From Centropus unirufus (Eukaryota > Chordata > Aves > Cuculiformes > Centropidae), in contig VYZI01000348.1 of the NCBI GenBank assembly GCA_013397695.1, forward strand, positions 425,365-489,364: 64,000 nt of DNA, written 5' to 3'. A program made the translations under genes and the position numbers. Every line of letters begins with the position of its first letter. The stretch's first letter is position 1. The notes beneath the pieces were generated by a model. It saw nothing but the letters and a program-made list of their open reading frames with translations, ran no database searches and was not told the DNA's origin. Positions 35,033-46,900 of the stretch are shown here, piece by piece.

Positions 35033-37734
35033 AAAGGGTGCTGCAAGTGTGCCCAGAAGCTTCCTTGCAGTGCAGTCTGTGCGTGATCACAATCTCGTGC
35101 CTGCGCAGAGATGGCTCTTGGTTACTTCCCAACCCAGTGCAAATCCTGCTCCTTTTAAGGTGAATTTGAATCCCACCCAATCTTACTTTGCTGAAGGCAA
35201 ACTGATATTCCCTGAGGAAGCATGGGCAAGATCAAAGACCAGCAAGGTCTTTTTGTTCAGGAAAGTTTGGCTGGATTAGGATAGACTTTTATAAATATGC
35301 AGATCAAGTACATGACCTGTGTTTCATTTCAAGGATATTTTATTAACTTTGTTTTTTTTACTTATCCTGGCTTGAGTGTGGCTTGGCTGAACAGCTTCAG
35401 ACTGTTAATAGCTTTAGCCTTGGTGCGAGCTTGTGCTGTTAACTAATTTACAACAGTATTTTTTAATTATAAGTGCTCTTACTTTTTCCCATCCTTGCAG
35501 GCTGTATGGCAGATCTGTCTCTTTAGAAACCGTGTGCCGAGGTCATGAGGGATTTGTAAAGGCTGTGGCTGGGAGCACAGGTGTGGTCCACGCAGGCATC
35601 AGGACATCTGCAGGCAGGGAACCAGAAATGCACTGGGAATACCAAAGAGGAAAGCGGTGCGTGGAGCTCTTAGAAGCTCTCTTGAAAAATCACACCAAGT
35701 AGTCCCAAACGGTGCAGCCAGAAGCATCAGCTGCAGACAAAAGATGTCCATCTTTATGTCTCCCTGAATTTCTGCTTTGGGGGGGTGTGTGTTTGAAAAT
35801 ATTTAGAATATTATAGTGCAGAAGCACCGCTGCGGAAGGTGGCATCTGGGAAGGAAATGCCCAGACAAAGGAGGACAAAGAAATTAATTAAAATTTCAGT
35901 TTTCCTAATTGCTGTGTTTTAACAAAACAATCAATCAATCCAAAAAAAAAAAAGCAAACCCCACAGTAAACCATAGTAGGACAGAAGCTCAATTTTGTTG
36001 CCATGTGGCCCTGTCTGGCTTTGGTGATGCTGCTTCAGGTGCTGGCTGCTGGTGGTGCCTTTTGGGAGAAATGGAGCAAATTGGGCTGCCCCCTGCAATG
36101 GGAAAGGCCAGTCCTGAAGCAGAAGGTTATACTGCCAGCTCAGCGGGCTGGGAAAGCCATGGAGCTGTGACTGGTTCAGAAACGAGCCGCAGAGAAGGGG
36201 AAGTGAGCTACATGGAATAAATTGCATTATGGGTCTTGCTGGCAACCAGGTGCAAGAGAGCTGTGGTGGCGGAGGACGCCTTTGTGGCAGGTGACACTGA
36301 GGGCAGGGCACCCTTGCCTGGATCTGTTGTCGCAAGATTGGGGCTGTTGGGTGACCTGACTCACCGGCACCGAGGACATGAGGACCTGTTTGTCAGAGCT
36401 CAGGGGAAGGATCTGGCTTTTGAGGAGCTGCCGGACTCCAGCAGGTTTACCTTTGGGCTAACGAGAAGGCATCGGGGTGCATGAGGTGCTAGGTCCAGCT
36501 TCCTTGGTCTGGCTGTGCTTATTGTTTTGCATGCACACCCAGCACCAATACGTGATAAGAGAATCCTGGTGCTGGTCCATGCGTGCCGTGCAAGTGCTGC
36601 GTGGCTGAGCCCAAGGGCTCCTTGCCTGCGGGCCACCTCCTGCACGGGCACTCGTGTGCTCTGCTTCAGTCCTGGGTCTGGTCCCACAGAGCAGCCTGGG
36701 AGTGCAGTGCAGTGGGAGCTGCTGGCTTCTGAATCATACTTTGGCTCTAGCCAGGCAAATCGCACATGCTCTGAAGCCACGCAGATCATATAAAAAAACT
36801 ACAAAGCTCTTCCAATTCCCCCTTGCTCCTTCCTTCCATTGCCCCCAGCTCTGAAAGCAAAAGAAGAGTTTCACACAGCATCCAGTTTCAGGCAAATATT
36901 TTCTGTAAAGCTAATTGAAAATATTCCTCCGCGCTGTTCTCACTCGCGTGAGGCTGTTAGGAAGGTCAGGGCTGTGGTGTTGTTCCCGCACATCCCTGGA
37001 TGGGGCTCAGGCAGTTGTTGTCTGGCACACAGGGCTGAGGAAGGTACAGGGTGGTTACAGCGGGAGACGAGAGGTCTCAGAGCTTTATGGCAACTGCTCA
37101 GCCCTGGAGAATAGCTGTCCCAAAGAATTTATGATGCAACTGTTTGGCCCAAACGTTGCAGAGTAGATTGTGAAATGGCTTAAATCACTGGGATTTGCAT
37201 AGTGTGAACTGACTGGGATGTGTGGCTGCCTGTGGAAACGTTTTTAGCAAAGTCTCTCCCCCTCGTCCTGCTCTTCTTCCATGGCCACCTTGCTTAGCAA
37301 GGCCCTGAGTGTTCCCGGGGTCAAAGCTGTCCCAGGGGATCCACATTGGACCTGATTTAGGGGGTGGGGGGGAGCTTGGCTGATGTGTGCACACCCCTGA
37401 GGGACCCTGGCCTGTCCAGATGGGCTAAAACTGTCTGCAGGCTGGTGATGAGACACCCTGCCTGGGTACAGCCCCACTGTGTGCCCTTCTCGGTGCGAGG
37501 CTTGGGCACACGGACAAGGGCTGTGACAGGAGCAGGGCTCCACGTGAAGGCCCAGGTTTAGGAGCTGGTCATTGACTTCTGGTGAATTACTTTCATATTC
37601 CTAATTCTTCTGTCGCTTGCAAGTGCCACAACAAGAGAGACTGAAAAGATGCCCAAAACACAACAGAAAGGAATCTAATTACTTCTTGAGGGAGTTGCTG
37701 CTGAAAAACATTTGAGTTATTTGCTAAGCTCCAA
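35033..37734. other. Unique sequence, one weak exon-like block
   Basis: A strong-looking acceptor (ACTTTTTCCCATCCTTGCAG) ends at 35500. It is followed by an open frame to a stop at 35702 (67 codons) with no recognisable domain and no nearby AATAAA. The remainder holds short frames and an A run at 35942-35953. No gene is called. Confidence 0.4.
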
Positions 37735-37925
37735 TAATGATACTTTGCATTTGCATTGCAGCTTCCACCTAAGGGCATCTTGGCATAGCCGGTAATTAAA
37801 CCTCCAAGTCCTTGTGAGGGAGACAAAGCCCTTTTCTAACATTTGACAGACAGCTAAACTTTGAGCCAGGGTCAGATTAAGTTGCTTGTTCGGAGATGCA
37901 CATTGAGTGTACAGCAAATCCAAAC
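37735..37925 (-). mobile_element. MIR-like amniote SINE, long antisense copy
   Basis: On the + strand the order is ATAATGATACTTTGCATTTG, then GCTTCCACCTAAGGGCATCT, then GGTAATTAAACCTCC, then CTTGTGAGGGAGACAAAGCC, then ACAGACAGCTAAACTTTGAG, then AGATTAAGTTGCTTG, then ATGCACATTGAGTG. From memory this parallels the inverted amniote MIR-type consensus along ~190 bp: ACTTTGCATTTGTATAG, CATCTAAGGATCTCAAAG, AATTAAGCCTCAC, CTGTGAGGTAGG, ACAGATGGGGAAACTGAGG, GGTTAAGTGACTTGCC, CACACAGCGAGTC. Identity is low but the block order is intact. Confidence 0.65.
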
Positions 37926-38292
37926 TCAAACAAGGGCTTCACTCAGCCCAAAGAGACATTTGGGATTCTGGTCCCTCTGCTCTGCTCCGGTTGGCTTTTT
38001 GTAAGCCTGTGCTGTTTGATGGCAGCTCAGAGACATCCCCTCTCGCTATTAAACGCAGGAAGGGCTTTTGTTGGACTTAAGCAACAAGGGGAGCTAATTG
38101 CTAATTCACTTCTTGTTCGGAAAATGCAGCTTGGTTGATATTACCTTAGCAGCCACAGTTATCTCTTAGGATTTTGCACCAGTGCTATATTCATTTCGGG
38201 TCTGTTTTCTTTAGAGCTTTATGGTCAGTAATTAATGGTATAATTACACTTGGACATATTGACAGCTCCTGACTGCAGCAAAGCGCAGAGCA
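37926..38292. promoter_or_regulatory. Candidate AT-rich regulatory block (homeodomain-type motifs)
   Basis: Directly after the MIR-like element the sequence is AT-rich, with GCTAATTGCTAATTCAC (two TAATT cores 8 bp apart), CAGTAATTAATGG, TATAATTACAC, CCACAGTTATCTC (RUNX- and GATA-like words) and GACAGCTCCTG. No repeats or useful frames lie here. Function is inferred only from motif density, and such words are common in AT-rich DNA. Confidence 0.25.
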
Positions 38293-39229
38293 GGGCACTG
38301 AATGTCAGTCATTGTTCATTCCTGTTTCTTTATTTTGGAGCATGAAAGCAGACGGCTTTGGGGCATGCTCGGAGCTGTCTGCCTGGTTCCCAGCGAGGGA
38401 AGCCACCAGGACAGTGTTTGCTCTTGGAAGATTACGGGATGTCACAGAAAGGTGGCTTGTAAACCCCTCCCTTGGCTGTATGCTCCTCTCCGCTATTTGT
38501 GTATAAGCTGGGAGCCTGCGTGGGGAGGGGGAGTCAGAGCATCCACATGGTTTGTGCTGGTGCGTCTGCTTCCCCAGCCCGGGTCGGCTGGGTCCGTCGT
38601 GAACACGGCAGCAGATGTAGTGATAACAACTCCACTCTGACCACTCAACTCCCAACTGACCAGCGCTGGGTCAGAAGGCACCAGGACCCTGCAGAAGCCC
38701 ATATGTCCCAGTGCTCCGCTGGGCAGTCTCCTGGCCTTTCCATTGCCTGTCCCGGTTGCCGTCCACCTTCACTCTCTAGGCAAGACAGAAGAGAGGGCCT
38801 GGTGGGAATTCAGCCTGGCAGGGCAGAGCTCGGTCCGGCAGAGCTGTTTGAGCTGAGGACATGCTCCCTGCCCCTCGAGGCTGCTCTTGGGGGTTCCAGT
38901 TTGCCTCTGCGCAGTGTCCTGGCAGATCAAGAGCTGTGGGAGGAGGGGGCTGAGTGCGCTCCAGGGGGCCGTGGACACAGATGCAGGCAGGTGGGGGCAC
39001 CTTGGGCTCTTGGGGCTCCTTCCCACGAGCTGCACCGGGCAGTGTGGTTTCCTTGCACAGTGGCGCTGCCGGGGATGGGGCCCTGCTCCATGGTCCCCTT
39101 CAGGCTCCTCAGGGTGCAGCGGGGACATCCATGGGTCTTCTGTCCCGGACTGTCCAGGAACAGGCAAGCGCTGGAGTTTAGGGTCCATCACCTACACTCC
39201 CTGCCCTCCGGTCCTGCTGCCCTTTCCGT
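38293..39229. other. GC-rich sequence under a long open frame
   Basis: A frame of 323 codons runs on the + strand from 38472 to a stop ending at 39443, the longest frame in the window not created by the gap. Frames of 140 (-) and 131 (+) codons overlap it, so the lack of stops is largely a GC effect. The predicted protein has no recognised domain, signal peptide or membrane segment. Its C-terminal part is the 24-bp tandem repeat of the CpG island. I do not call it a gene. Confidence 0.4.
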
Positions 39230-39439
39230 GCTTCCAGCCCGCAGCCCCGGGCTCTGCCGGCGCGGCAGCCGCTCCCCCCTGAGCCGGGGCAGCCGCTCCC
39301 CCCTGAGCCGGGGCAGCCGCCACGACACGGCCCGGAGGGAGCGACCCCCGGCCGCGGTCGCTCTTCCATCCCCACCTCCTGGTCAGCCTGGGAAAGGACT
39401 TTCTGCGGGAATTCCATGCGTCTGCGCAGTTCGTGACAG
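39230..39439 (+). promoter_or_regulatory. CpG island, candidate promoter or first exon ending at a splice donor
   Basis: About 18 CpG occur in the ~140 bp from 39231 to 39369, in contrast to the CpG-poor flanks. GC boxes and runs such as GCCGGCGCGGCAGCCG are typical of vertebrate promoters. At 39435-39445 lies GACAG/GTGAGT, a consensus 5' splice site, so a first exon could end at 39439. Within the island a 24-bp unit is repeated twice plus a part. No TATA box or known protein start is visible, and a noncoding RNA is as likely as a gene. Confidence 0.4.
39265..39320. repeat. 24-bp GC-rich tandem duplication
   Basis: Two identical 24-bp units (39265-39288 and 39289-39312) are followed by an 8-base partial third copy. 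Each unit begins GCAGCCGCTCC and ends TGAGCCGGG. In the open + strand frame this encodes a repeated SRSPLSRG motif. Perfect identity points to recent slippage or polymorphism. Confidence 0.9.
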
Positions 39440-39591
39440 GTGAGTTGGGACCAGCTGAGCCTCACGGCGCCTGTGGTCCTTGTATCGCCTCTGCTCCCCG
39501 TGGTCCGGGGAGAATAGAAAAAGGGGGGGTGGTTATAAGGACGTGTGTGTTTGTTCATTTAATCCTGGGGGAAGGGAATTTGGGACCTTTG

Positions 39592-40128
39592 TGTCGTTTT
39601 GGGTGTGGTGGTGCTTTTAAGTGTAGAAGGCATTGTGCTGTATTTTAGCATTGGATTTTGGCTGCATCTGAGCTGAACGGAGGCTCCGGCCTTGGGGGTG
39701 AGACAGGAGGGCTGCAGCCACCTCATAGGAATGGGATGTCCAGACAAAACAGGGTTAGAGAGATGCAGAATCACCCCAGCAACACCCCGCGCAGACGCAG
39801 AGGACACAGGAAGAATATACGTGGCCTACATGGCTACAGGAGACTATAAAAAGAGACTCACAAGGGGGGTCAGACACACACCATTTTTTTGGAAGCATGA
39901 GAGGACTCCCTGGCTGTGTCCAGCGCTGCGTTTGCTCAACTGCTGCTTGCTTTGAATTATAATAAATTCTAATTTGTACTATTGGAGTGTTCCGGAAATT
40001 TATTGGAACCCAAATTTACTTATAACGAGACCGACCCAGACTGCGGGGAGAAGGAGATTCTTGCTGGGATGGATCAAAGTGCTGCACTCTGATCCGGGGA
40101 CACACACACACCCTTACACCCCCTTACC
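39592..40128 (+). mobile_element. Solo LTR of an avian endogenous retrovirus (ERVL-like)
   Basis: The region has LTR architecture on the + strand. It begins TGTCGTTTTG (39592), has a TATA box TATAAAAAG at 39845-39853, a CTGCTTGCTTTGAATTATAA segment, a poly(A) signal AATAAA at 39961-39966, and a U5-like TTTATTGGAACCCAAATTTA ending around TTATAAC at 40026 or beyond. No gag/pol/env reading frame or primer-binding site is seen on either side, so it is a solo LTR. CCTTTG occurs just before the start (39586-39591) and again at 40129-40134. It could be a target-site duplication, but the inferred end lacks the usual CA, so the 3' limit is uncertain between 40026 and 40128. Confidence 0.7.
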
Positions 40129-43100
40129 CCTTTGCAAGACCCTACCAAGACCTCCGTACCTAGAGAGGGAAGCTGTTTTGTGCTCCTCTCAGGTTGCTGT
40201 AGCATGTCTAGTGATGAGTTGGAGTTTCGTTTAATCCTTGTGCTGGATTTTAGGAGAGAAGGTAAAGCTGCAAGGCCAGCTCTGCTGCCCTAGCCCCCCG
40301 CCAGCTCTGTGTGTCTTTGGGTGAGTTCCCAGCTTTCTGCTTTCTTTGTGTATTTTTCCAGTAAATAGGAGCAGTAAACCTGTGCACCTCTCTGAGAGGC
40401 TGCCAGGCACGTGGGGTTTTTGGGTAAAGCTGGTTCCCTTTTGTTTCCTTGCCCTTGTGTGAAGGGAACAGAAAATCCCAGCCAGACAGGATGGCAGCTG
40501 GATGCAGGGCAAGGGCAGGCAGGTCCTGAGGGCTTCTCTGTGCTGGTTTTGTGCTCCTTCTGGTCTCCTTGTTTGCCTCGGCTTAATGGAAGTTATGCAA
40601 ACTGGTGGCAGCGCGTTGTGAGGGTGCTTTACTGGGGTAGCTTGTGCCCAGAGGTGATTCTGTGGGCACCAGGCATGCTGCTGCCAGACTGGAAGTGCAG
40701 CAGGGGATGGGTCTCCCCTGTGCGGGAAGCAGGTAGAGGGATTGAGTCAGGGTGATGAAAGGAGGGCAGAGGCCACACCTGTGCTCCCTGCAGATAAATC
40801 AGCGTGGAGATGCCTCTGGCAATTGCAGACATCCAGTTTTGCAGGTTCTCAGATGCCACCCCAACTGCCATGTCTGAACCCAGCCCTCCTTGGTGCGCAA
40901 CATTGACCTGTGCATTTCATTGATTTTTCTGTTTGGTTGATCTCTCCATCCCAGCACTCAGGATAATAAAACCTCACGGGGTGGAAGCCCTACACAGGCA
41001 GAAGATCTGGCCCATGCCTAAAGAAATAAAGCACCAGAATAACAAAAAAAAGAAAAAAATAGAGATTGGGTAAAGCTTCAGAAAGCCCAGCCCAGAAGGA
41101 AGGTTTACTCTGCCTTCTAGGCAGCTTTAGAGTCACATTGTGTGATTATCTTCCAGCATGAACAAATTAGCCCATCATTTAAAAGGGGCATGTAATTACC
41201 TGGGCCCTGGCCAGGCAGGTGCTGGAAGATTCACACCGAGCAGCTACTCCGTTCCTACCTGCTTGTGATGCTGCTGAAGCTGCTGGCAGCACAAGTCTAA
41301 GTTTCTTCCCAGGGAGCTCATGTCTCTGGGCATGATCTTTACAAGGAGGTTGTGCAAGGAACATCATTTCTGTGGTTGCTCACTGGAAAGGTGACAATGG
41401 TCCATGCGTGGTGTTGCGCAGGAACACAGGGCCAGGGGAGGCAAAGTCAGGTCATTCAGAGATGTCTCTGCCTTTGTTGTCAGGATTTGGTTAGTCCCAG
41501 TAAACCATGATTGTACAGTGAAAGCACAACCTCTTCAACCTGTGTAAAGCTTTTCATGTTGAAGAGAAAAAAGGAAAGCCCTTTTAAAGATGTGGCCATG
41601 CAGGACGTGGGGTGTGGGTTGTGGGATTAGGGATACTGGCTGCAAAGTCTTCGTGGATTCACGAATTATCCTGGAAGTATGATGTGCAGCTGCAGATGGG
41701 TTACTGTCTGCTTCACACATCTACTGCCATCAGAAAAAATAATCAGAAAGTAAGTTGTACTGGCACCTAAAGGTAGAATACTTACTAAATCTCAGGTGGG
41801 CAGTTGAGGCTGGATTTTGTTCCAGTAGCTGCTAGTGACGGCTCAAGCATCACACACCCTCCTGAATATGGAAATATACTGAACCAGAAAAAATAGGGAA
41901 AACCGGAACACAAACTCGGCAACAGATCGGGGAATGTACTGTAGCCCCCTCTCTTCAGTGGGAGATTGGGACCTTGTTTGAAACACATGAAAACATGAGA
42001 TTGGGTGAATCCAGAGTGTGGATTCTGATGACTTGTAGCACGTCTTTCACAATTTTGTATTAGTTTGAATCTTGGAAGAATCTATTTATGCTCTAGTCAT
42101 GCTAGCTGACACAGGCATACACGTCCTGTGTATACATTAACTGAGACGGGACATGGTGAGAGTTGTCTTTGGCTCATGTGTGCACACAGACCCCAGAGGT
42201 CCCTGGCTGTGGAGGCGGTGGCAGACTGGAGGTGCTGCACTGCTAGGGGGAGCATCGCAACGTGCAAACTCATTTGGATCTAATTACTTCAATGCAACAA
42301 GTTATACTCTGTGGGAAGCTTGTGTACTCGTACTCTTGTCTTCTGCTGGCAATTAAAAATCTGGCCACCAGTTTTATTGCAAGGAAACAAAACTGTCCCT
42401 TTGGAGCACAAGAGCGAGGCTGGATGGTACTGGATCCTTGAAACCCCCTTATTGCCCAAACTGGGCTCTCAAGGCTCTGGGCTGAGGACAGCTCCCAGCA
42501 GCAGGACAGGGGTTGTATTTATTGTGCAATTTCTTGTGTCTACAGAACAAGCACACCAGCTCTGAAGTCCTCATGGACTGCAGGTCTCCATTCCCTACCC
42601 GGGAGAAGAGCTAAGGCCGGAGGTACCAGCCTATCCTGGGCCAGCCTGGTAAGCCCTTGCACAATGCCTTGTCTCAGCCCGGAGGGATGGGTGATTGAGG
42701 GGAGAGGGGAAAAGGGTTTGGGCTCCTGAGGAACGGCACGAGGCTCTTCTCCTTCAGTCCCTGGGCAACAACAATTCTGGCAGCTGCTTCACTGGTGATG
42801 TGGGCTGCTTTCTTGTGCGTGTGTCCCCTCCCAGTTTCTCAGGCTGCAGCCCTGCTCTGAAAGTAAACTGAGGAGTGGAAACCTAATCCAGCACGGGGGT
42901 GGTGTGCCTGTTCCCAAACACATTCAGGATGGCAGCTTCCCAGTTTTCTCCTCTGCAATTTGATGTTATGTTCATGCTCCTCCTCTGTTGCTGGGGCTGG
43001 GTGGGGGATGCTGTGCAAGTGCAGCTCTGCACATGGTACCCATTAGGGATCCTGGGTGTACAAATAAATGCATAAAACAGGATAAAAATGAGGCTGTGGA

Positions 43101-43540
43101 GAGTCCTGAGCAGGCCTGACAAGGTCCACTGGCTCCCCATTAGAGCCTAACATGCTCCAACCAAATGAGCAGAGGCTCATTTCCCACTGCTGAGCTCCCA
43201 CTGTGTGCCAGCAAGTGGCACTTTCTCTGCTGTATTTCACAAGGGGGTGGGATGATGCTGGATTTCACCACCTCCTCCTCCCAGCTTTCTGCAGCCAGGA
43301 GTTTGTGGTGTTCTGAGCTGGCAGCGTTGCTCAGGGAAGAAACCCTCCCCTCCTCACCCTGCCAGGTCCTGTAGTGCTTGTTGCATCAACCTGCTGCTGG
43401 TTCCTGCCTAGATGCAGGCAGGTCTGTGAGGACACGTCGGGGAGAATGAACTGCAGCTGCCAAAAGACAAAGCTAATGTCTCTCTTGAACAAGTCCATGA
43501 AAATATTAGGGGGAACAGCTAGCCCTGCGCTGACTGTGAA
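40129..43540. other. Unique sequence, no gene recognised
   Basis: After the LTR the sequence is moderately GC-rich and then mixed. Frames reach 114 codons (40411-40755, +) with no known features. An A-rich run lies at 41042-41060. No other repeats were recognised. Confidence 0.5.
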
Positions 43541-43918
43541 AAATCATAGAATCGGGGAGTAGTTTGAGTTGGAAGGCACTTTAAAGATCACCCAGTTCCA
43601 CCCACACTGCCGTAAGTAGGGACATCTCCCACTGGATCAGCTTGCTCAAACCCCATCCAAGCTGGCTTTGAACATCTCCAGGGGTGACTTCTCTGGGAAA
43701 CCTGGGCCAGGTCCTCCCCGCCCTCATAGGAAAACATTTCTTCCTCTTTTCTCATCTCAATCTCCCTTCTTTCAGTTGAAAACCATTCCCCCCCATCCTA
43801 TCCCTGCAGTCCCTGATAACGTTCCCCCTGCCCCCCAGCCCTGCAGCTTTCCTGAAGCCTCTTTCAGTAATGGAAGCCGCTCTGAGGTCTCCCCGGAGCC
43901 TTCTCTTCTGCTCCTGAG
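43541..43918 (-). mobile_element. CR1 LINE 3' fragment (antisense)
   Basis: On the + strand, AAATCATAGAATCGGGGAGT is followed by TTTGAGTTGGAAGGCACTTT, TTGAACATCTCCAGGGG, AAAACATTTCTTCCTC, CAGTTGAAAACCATTCC and GGAGCCTTCTCTTC. It is a typical inverted CR1 3' UTR of about 380 bp that stops before the pol coding part. Confidence 0.94.
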
Positions 43919-46900
43919 TTCAGCAGCACTGAATGGCCAATGTAGTTGGAGCTGCTGTGTTTTCTTCTCTTTTCCAAAAATAGATAAAAACTGAGATATT
44001 TTCACAGAAAGTTCCCTATCTGTTTTCTCCCGGACAGAGGCTGCAGAGCAGAAATACACTTGGAGCCCCTTGGGCATTTCCCACGGAGCACTCAGCTTGT
44101 TAAAATATTTGACATCGGGGTTCTTTATTGCCTGCAATAAAATGCCTCTGCTAATCTTTAACATGCAGTATGTCAGAAAAAAAAAACGATTGCATTAAAA
44201 ACCTGATTGTGCGACTGTTACTAAAACCTGTGAAAAGGAGTAAAGATGAATGATGACTGAAAACACTTGGGTTTCAGCAAAGACCCTGCCTGGCCGAAGG
44301 GTGTCTGGCAGAACTGCAGAGAGCAGTCCAGAGCAGAACCCAAGGCTCAGTGTGAGGCAGAAAGGGCACGTCACTCCCTCCCTCCCTTTGGTTTTCAGCA
44401 ATTTCCAAGTCTACTGCTTTCCCCCCCTCCAGTTTCAATTCAAAGCTGCTTCTTCAGCCAGCCTGGCTGGAAACACGGCTGGGTGGAACAGCTCAGCCTG
44501 CCTGGGCCCAGCCAGAGCTGCAGCACTGCCCATCCACCCAGCACTTGGGCTCAAACATTTTACAACATCTTTCCCCCTTTTATCCAATTTGAACAGTGCT
44601 TTGATATTACAAAATTACGCTTTCCTGCAGCATTTATTTTTTTTAAGACTTTTATTTACCTCCTTGTGGGTTTTGGTGTTTTTATCTGTTCTTCCCATTG
44701 CAGGAGTGGGAAAGAGAATGAAGTGGGTGTGCTTCCAGGGCAAGAGGGCAGTGCCATACCTGCTGCCTCAATAATCTAAAAAAACCCCCATTTTGTGACC
44801 CTTTAGAAGTATAATTTGGGATGAACTCCTGTTTGAGGCAAGGTCTGGGAGTGCCTCAGCTATAATTGCATGGACATGCCTTTTCCCAGAGCTCAGCTAT
44901 TGGATTTCAGACAACGGAGAGGAACAGCATCAGGTGTCGAGGTTTTTTTCTGCTGCTCCTATTCCACAATCTATTTTTAATATAATTTTTATTGCATTCC
45001 ATATAAACAACAAGGGGATGAGTTCCCATGGGAATCGGGGTCCATCCACTGATCCCGTGAGTTTAGCTGGGGGGAACGTGCAGTTGCGTGAGAGTCTTCA
45101 GCAGTTTTGGTGTGGGTGTGCTATGATTTCCCCTCTTTTTATGATTTCATTATATTTACCAAAGCTGGTTCACATTAAGCCATAAAGCAAGCGCTGCATT
45201 GCCCTGGGGGGAGGTGGAGGTGGGAGGAGGAAGGAGAAAGAGTGGTTTCTCCAGCATCGAGCTCTGATCCTTGCCACCCTGCCAGAATAGGGGAGGAGCA
45301 GACACAATCGGTGTCACCCTGACTGTTGCTGACAGCAGCTCTGAGTGTGGCCTGGGCCTACCTCTGGACTACAGAACCTTCTCCTGACTGCCCTGCATGA
45401 CCCTAGAGTGGGACCAACACATCTCTGCTGTACATAGCTTCTTCGCAGCTGCTTTGAGCTGTGTTTGAGGTGCTCTAACAGAGTGTATTTATGTATAATT
45501 TCCCTGAATTAGGCTTAGGAGGTGGACCATGGCTCTTTGTCTTACCAGCCCTGAAGAAAGATCTTCAGTGCATTGGATGGGCTGGCTCCCCCCGGCCTGG
45601 GAAGTAAATACCAGCTGGTTTGGATGTGGAGGTGACGAGAGCATCATCAGACAGGAGCCTCATTTGTTGGGACATGACTTGGGCATTTTTGCAGTCTTGT
45701 TGTGAAGCCAACAGATCAGCTGACCTGAGGATGCCCTGGCCTGTGGATGGTGGACAGCAGTATCCATCAGGTGGAAGAGGTGTCTGAAGGACAGATGCTG
45801 TCAAGTGTTGGGACACCATGTGCTGAGACAGGGTGGCCAAGAATGAGACTGAAAATAGGAATGTCTGCGACCCACAGGAAATCATCCATGGGTAGTGGTG
45901 ATGGACCTGTCAGTGTCCATCTGGTAAAATTTATTGTCTTTATACTGAAATCTAAGTTCTCAGAGCTAGAACCCCACCAGATGAGGCCTGGAGAGAAAAA
46001 ATTCGTTTCTGTGGTTGCATTTTTGAGAAGCCAAAAGTTAAAGGGAGGTTCCTCAAAGGCAGCACTTCCAGCCCTGCTCCCACATGGGCTGCCTCTAACT
46101 GCTCCCAAGTATCTCCCTGTCATCAGTGCAAACCAGGCCCATGTTTCTCAGATCAAACTGCTCCATGTAAATCACATGGGAAGCAGCTGGAGGAAATCAG
46201 TAGGTGAGGGGCTAGAAGTGGGGCTGGGATCTCAGCAGGGGTGTTAAGGTATTTAGTACAGCCTCTGGAGGCTGAGGCTTTGGTTCAGGGAGCTTGAGGT
46301 CCAGCAGGGACTTGAAGGCCGTGGAAGGGTGGAAACAACACGTTTGTCTCATCCTCTGTTTGGTGAGGGTGGCACAGCTTCTGAACCCAGAGGATGAGTG
46401 GTTCATCCCTGGGACACCTTTTAACGGGATCCCATCACTAGGGGCATGGTGTTCTATGGGATGCTGTACTGATCTCATGGGAATGCTCATGTCTGTGCCC
46501 TCCGTGCTTTCTTCCAGATCCTAACTTGGCCAATGTGTCACTTTTCCACATGACCCAGGGATAAGAAATGGGCTGAGTGCCCTTCCCCAGGCACTGCCTT
46601 GCTCCATCCTGGGTGCACCAGCTAATGTTTGGCAGACAAGCAGAGCCATGAACCTGCTCAACGGGAAATGCAACTTCCTCTATCTCATGGAACTCCCCAC
46701 CTCTTGGCCTGAGGCCAGGGCTGGGACATGACTGCTGACAGCGAGGACGCCAGGAGGTGAGTCATGGGTGGGCATGGTACTCTAGATGGTGACAGACCTC
46801 TTGCAGGAGGAGTTTCCAAACTACCACTTAAGCACAGCACTGTGCCCTGCACCCTTGACAGAACAGAAACCCTCGTTTTGGGTTCCTCCTTGTTCCTCAC

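Noticed and set aside
38472..39443. 323-codon open frame on the + strand.
   Set aside because: Overlapping long frames exist on both strands in this GC-rich stretch. The translation has no domain, and its C-terminus is a recent tandem repeat. Long frames are expected in GC-rich DNA. The stop lies just past the splice donor at 39439, which gives weak support to an exon but not to this frame.
44124..44141. Inverted repeat TTTATTGC/GCAATAAA.
   Set aside because: An 8-bp stem with a 2-base spacer is common by chance in 64 kb, and nothing around it suggests a function.
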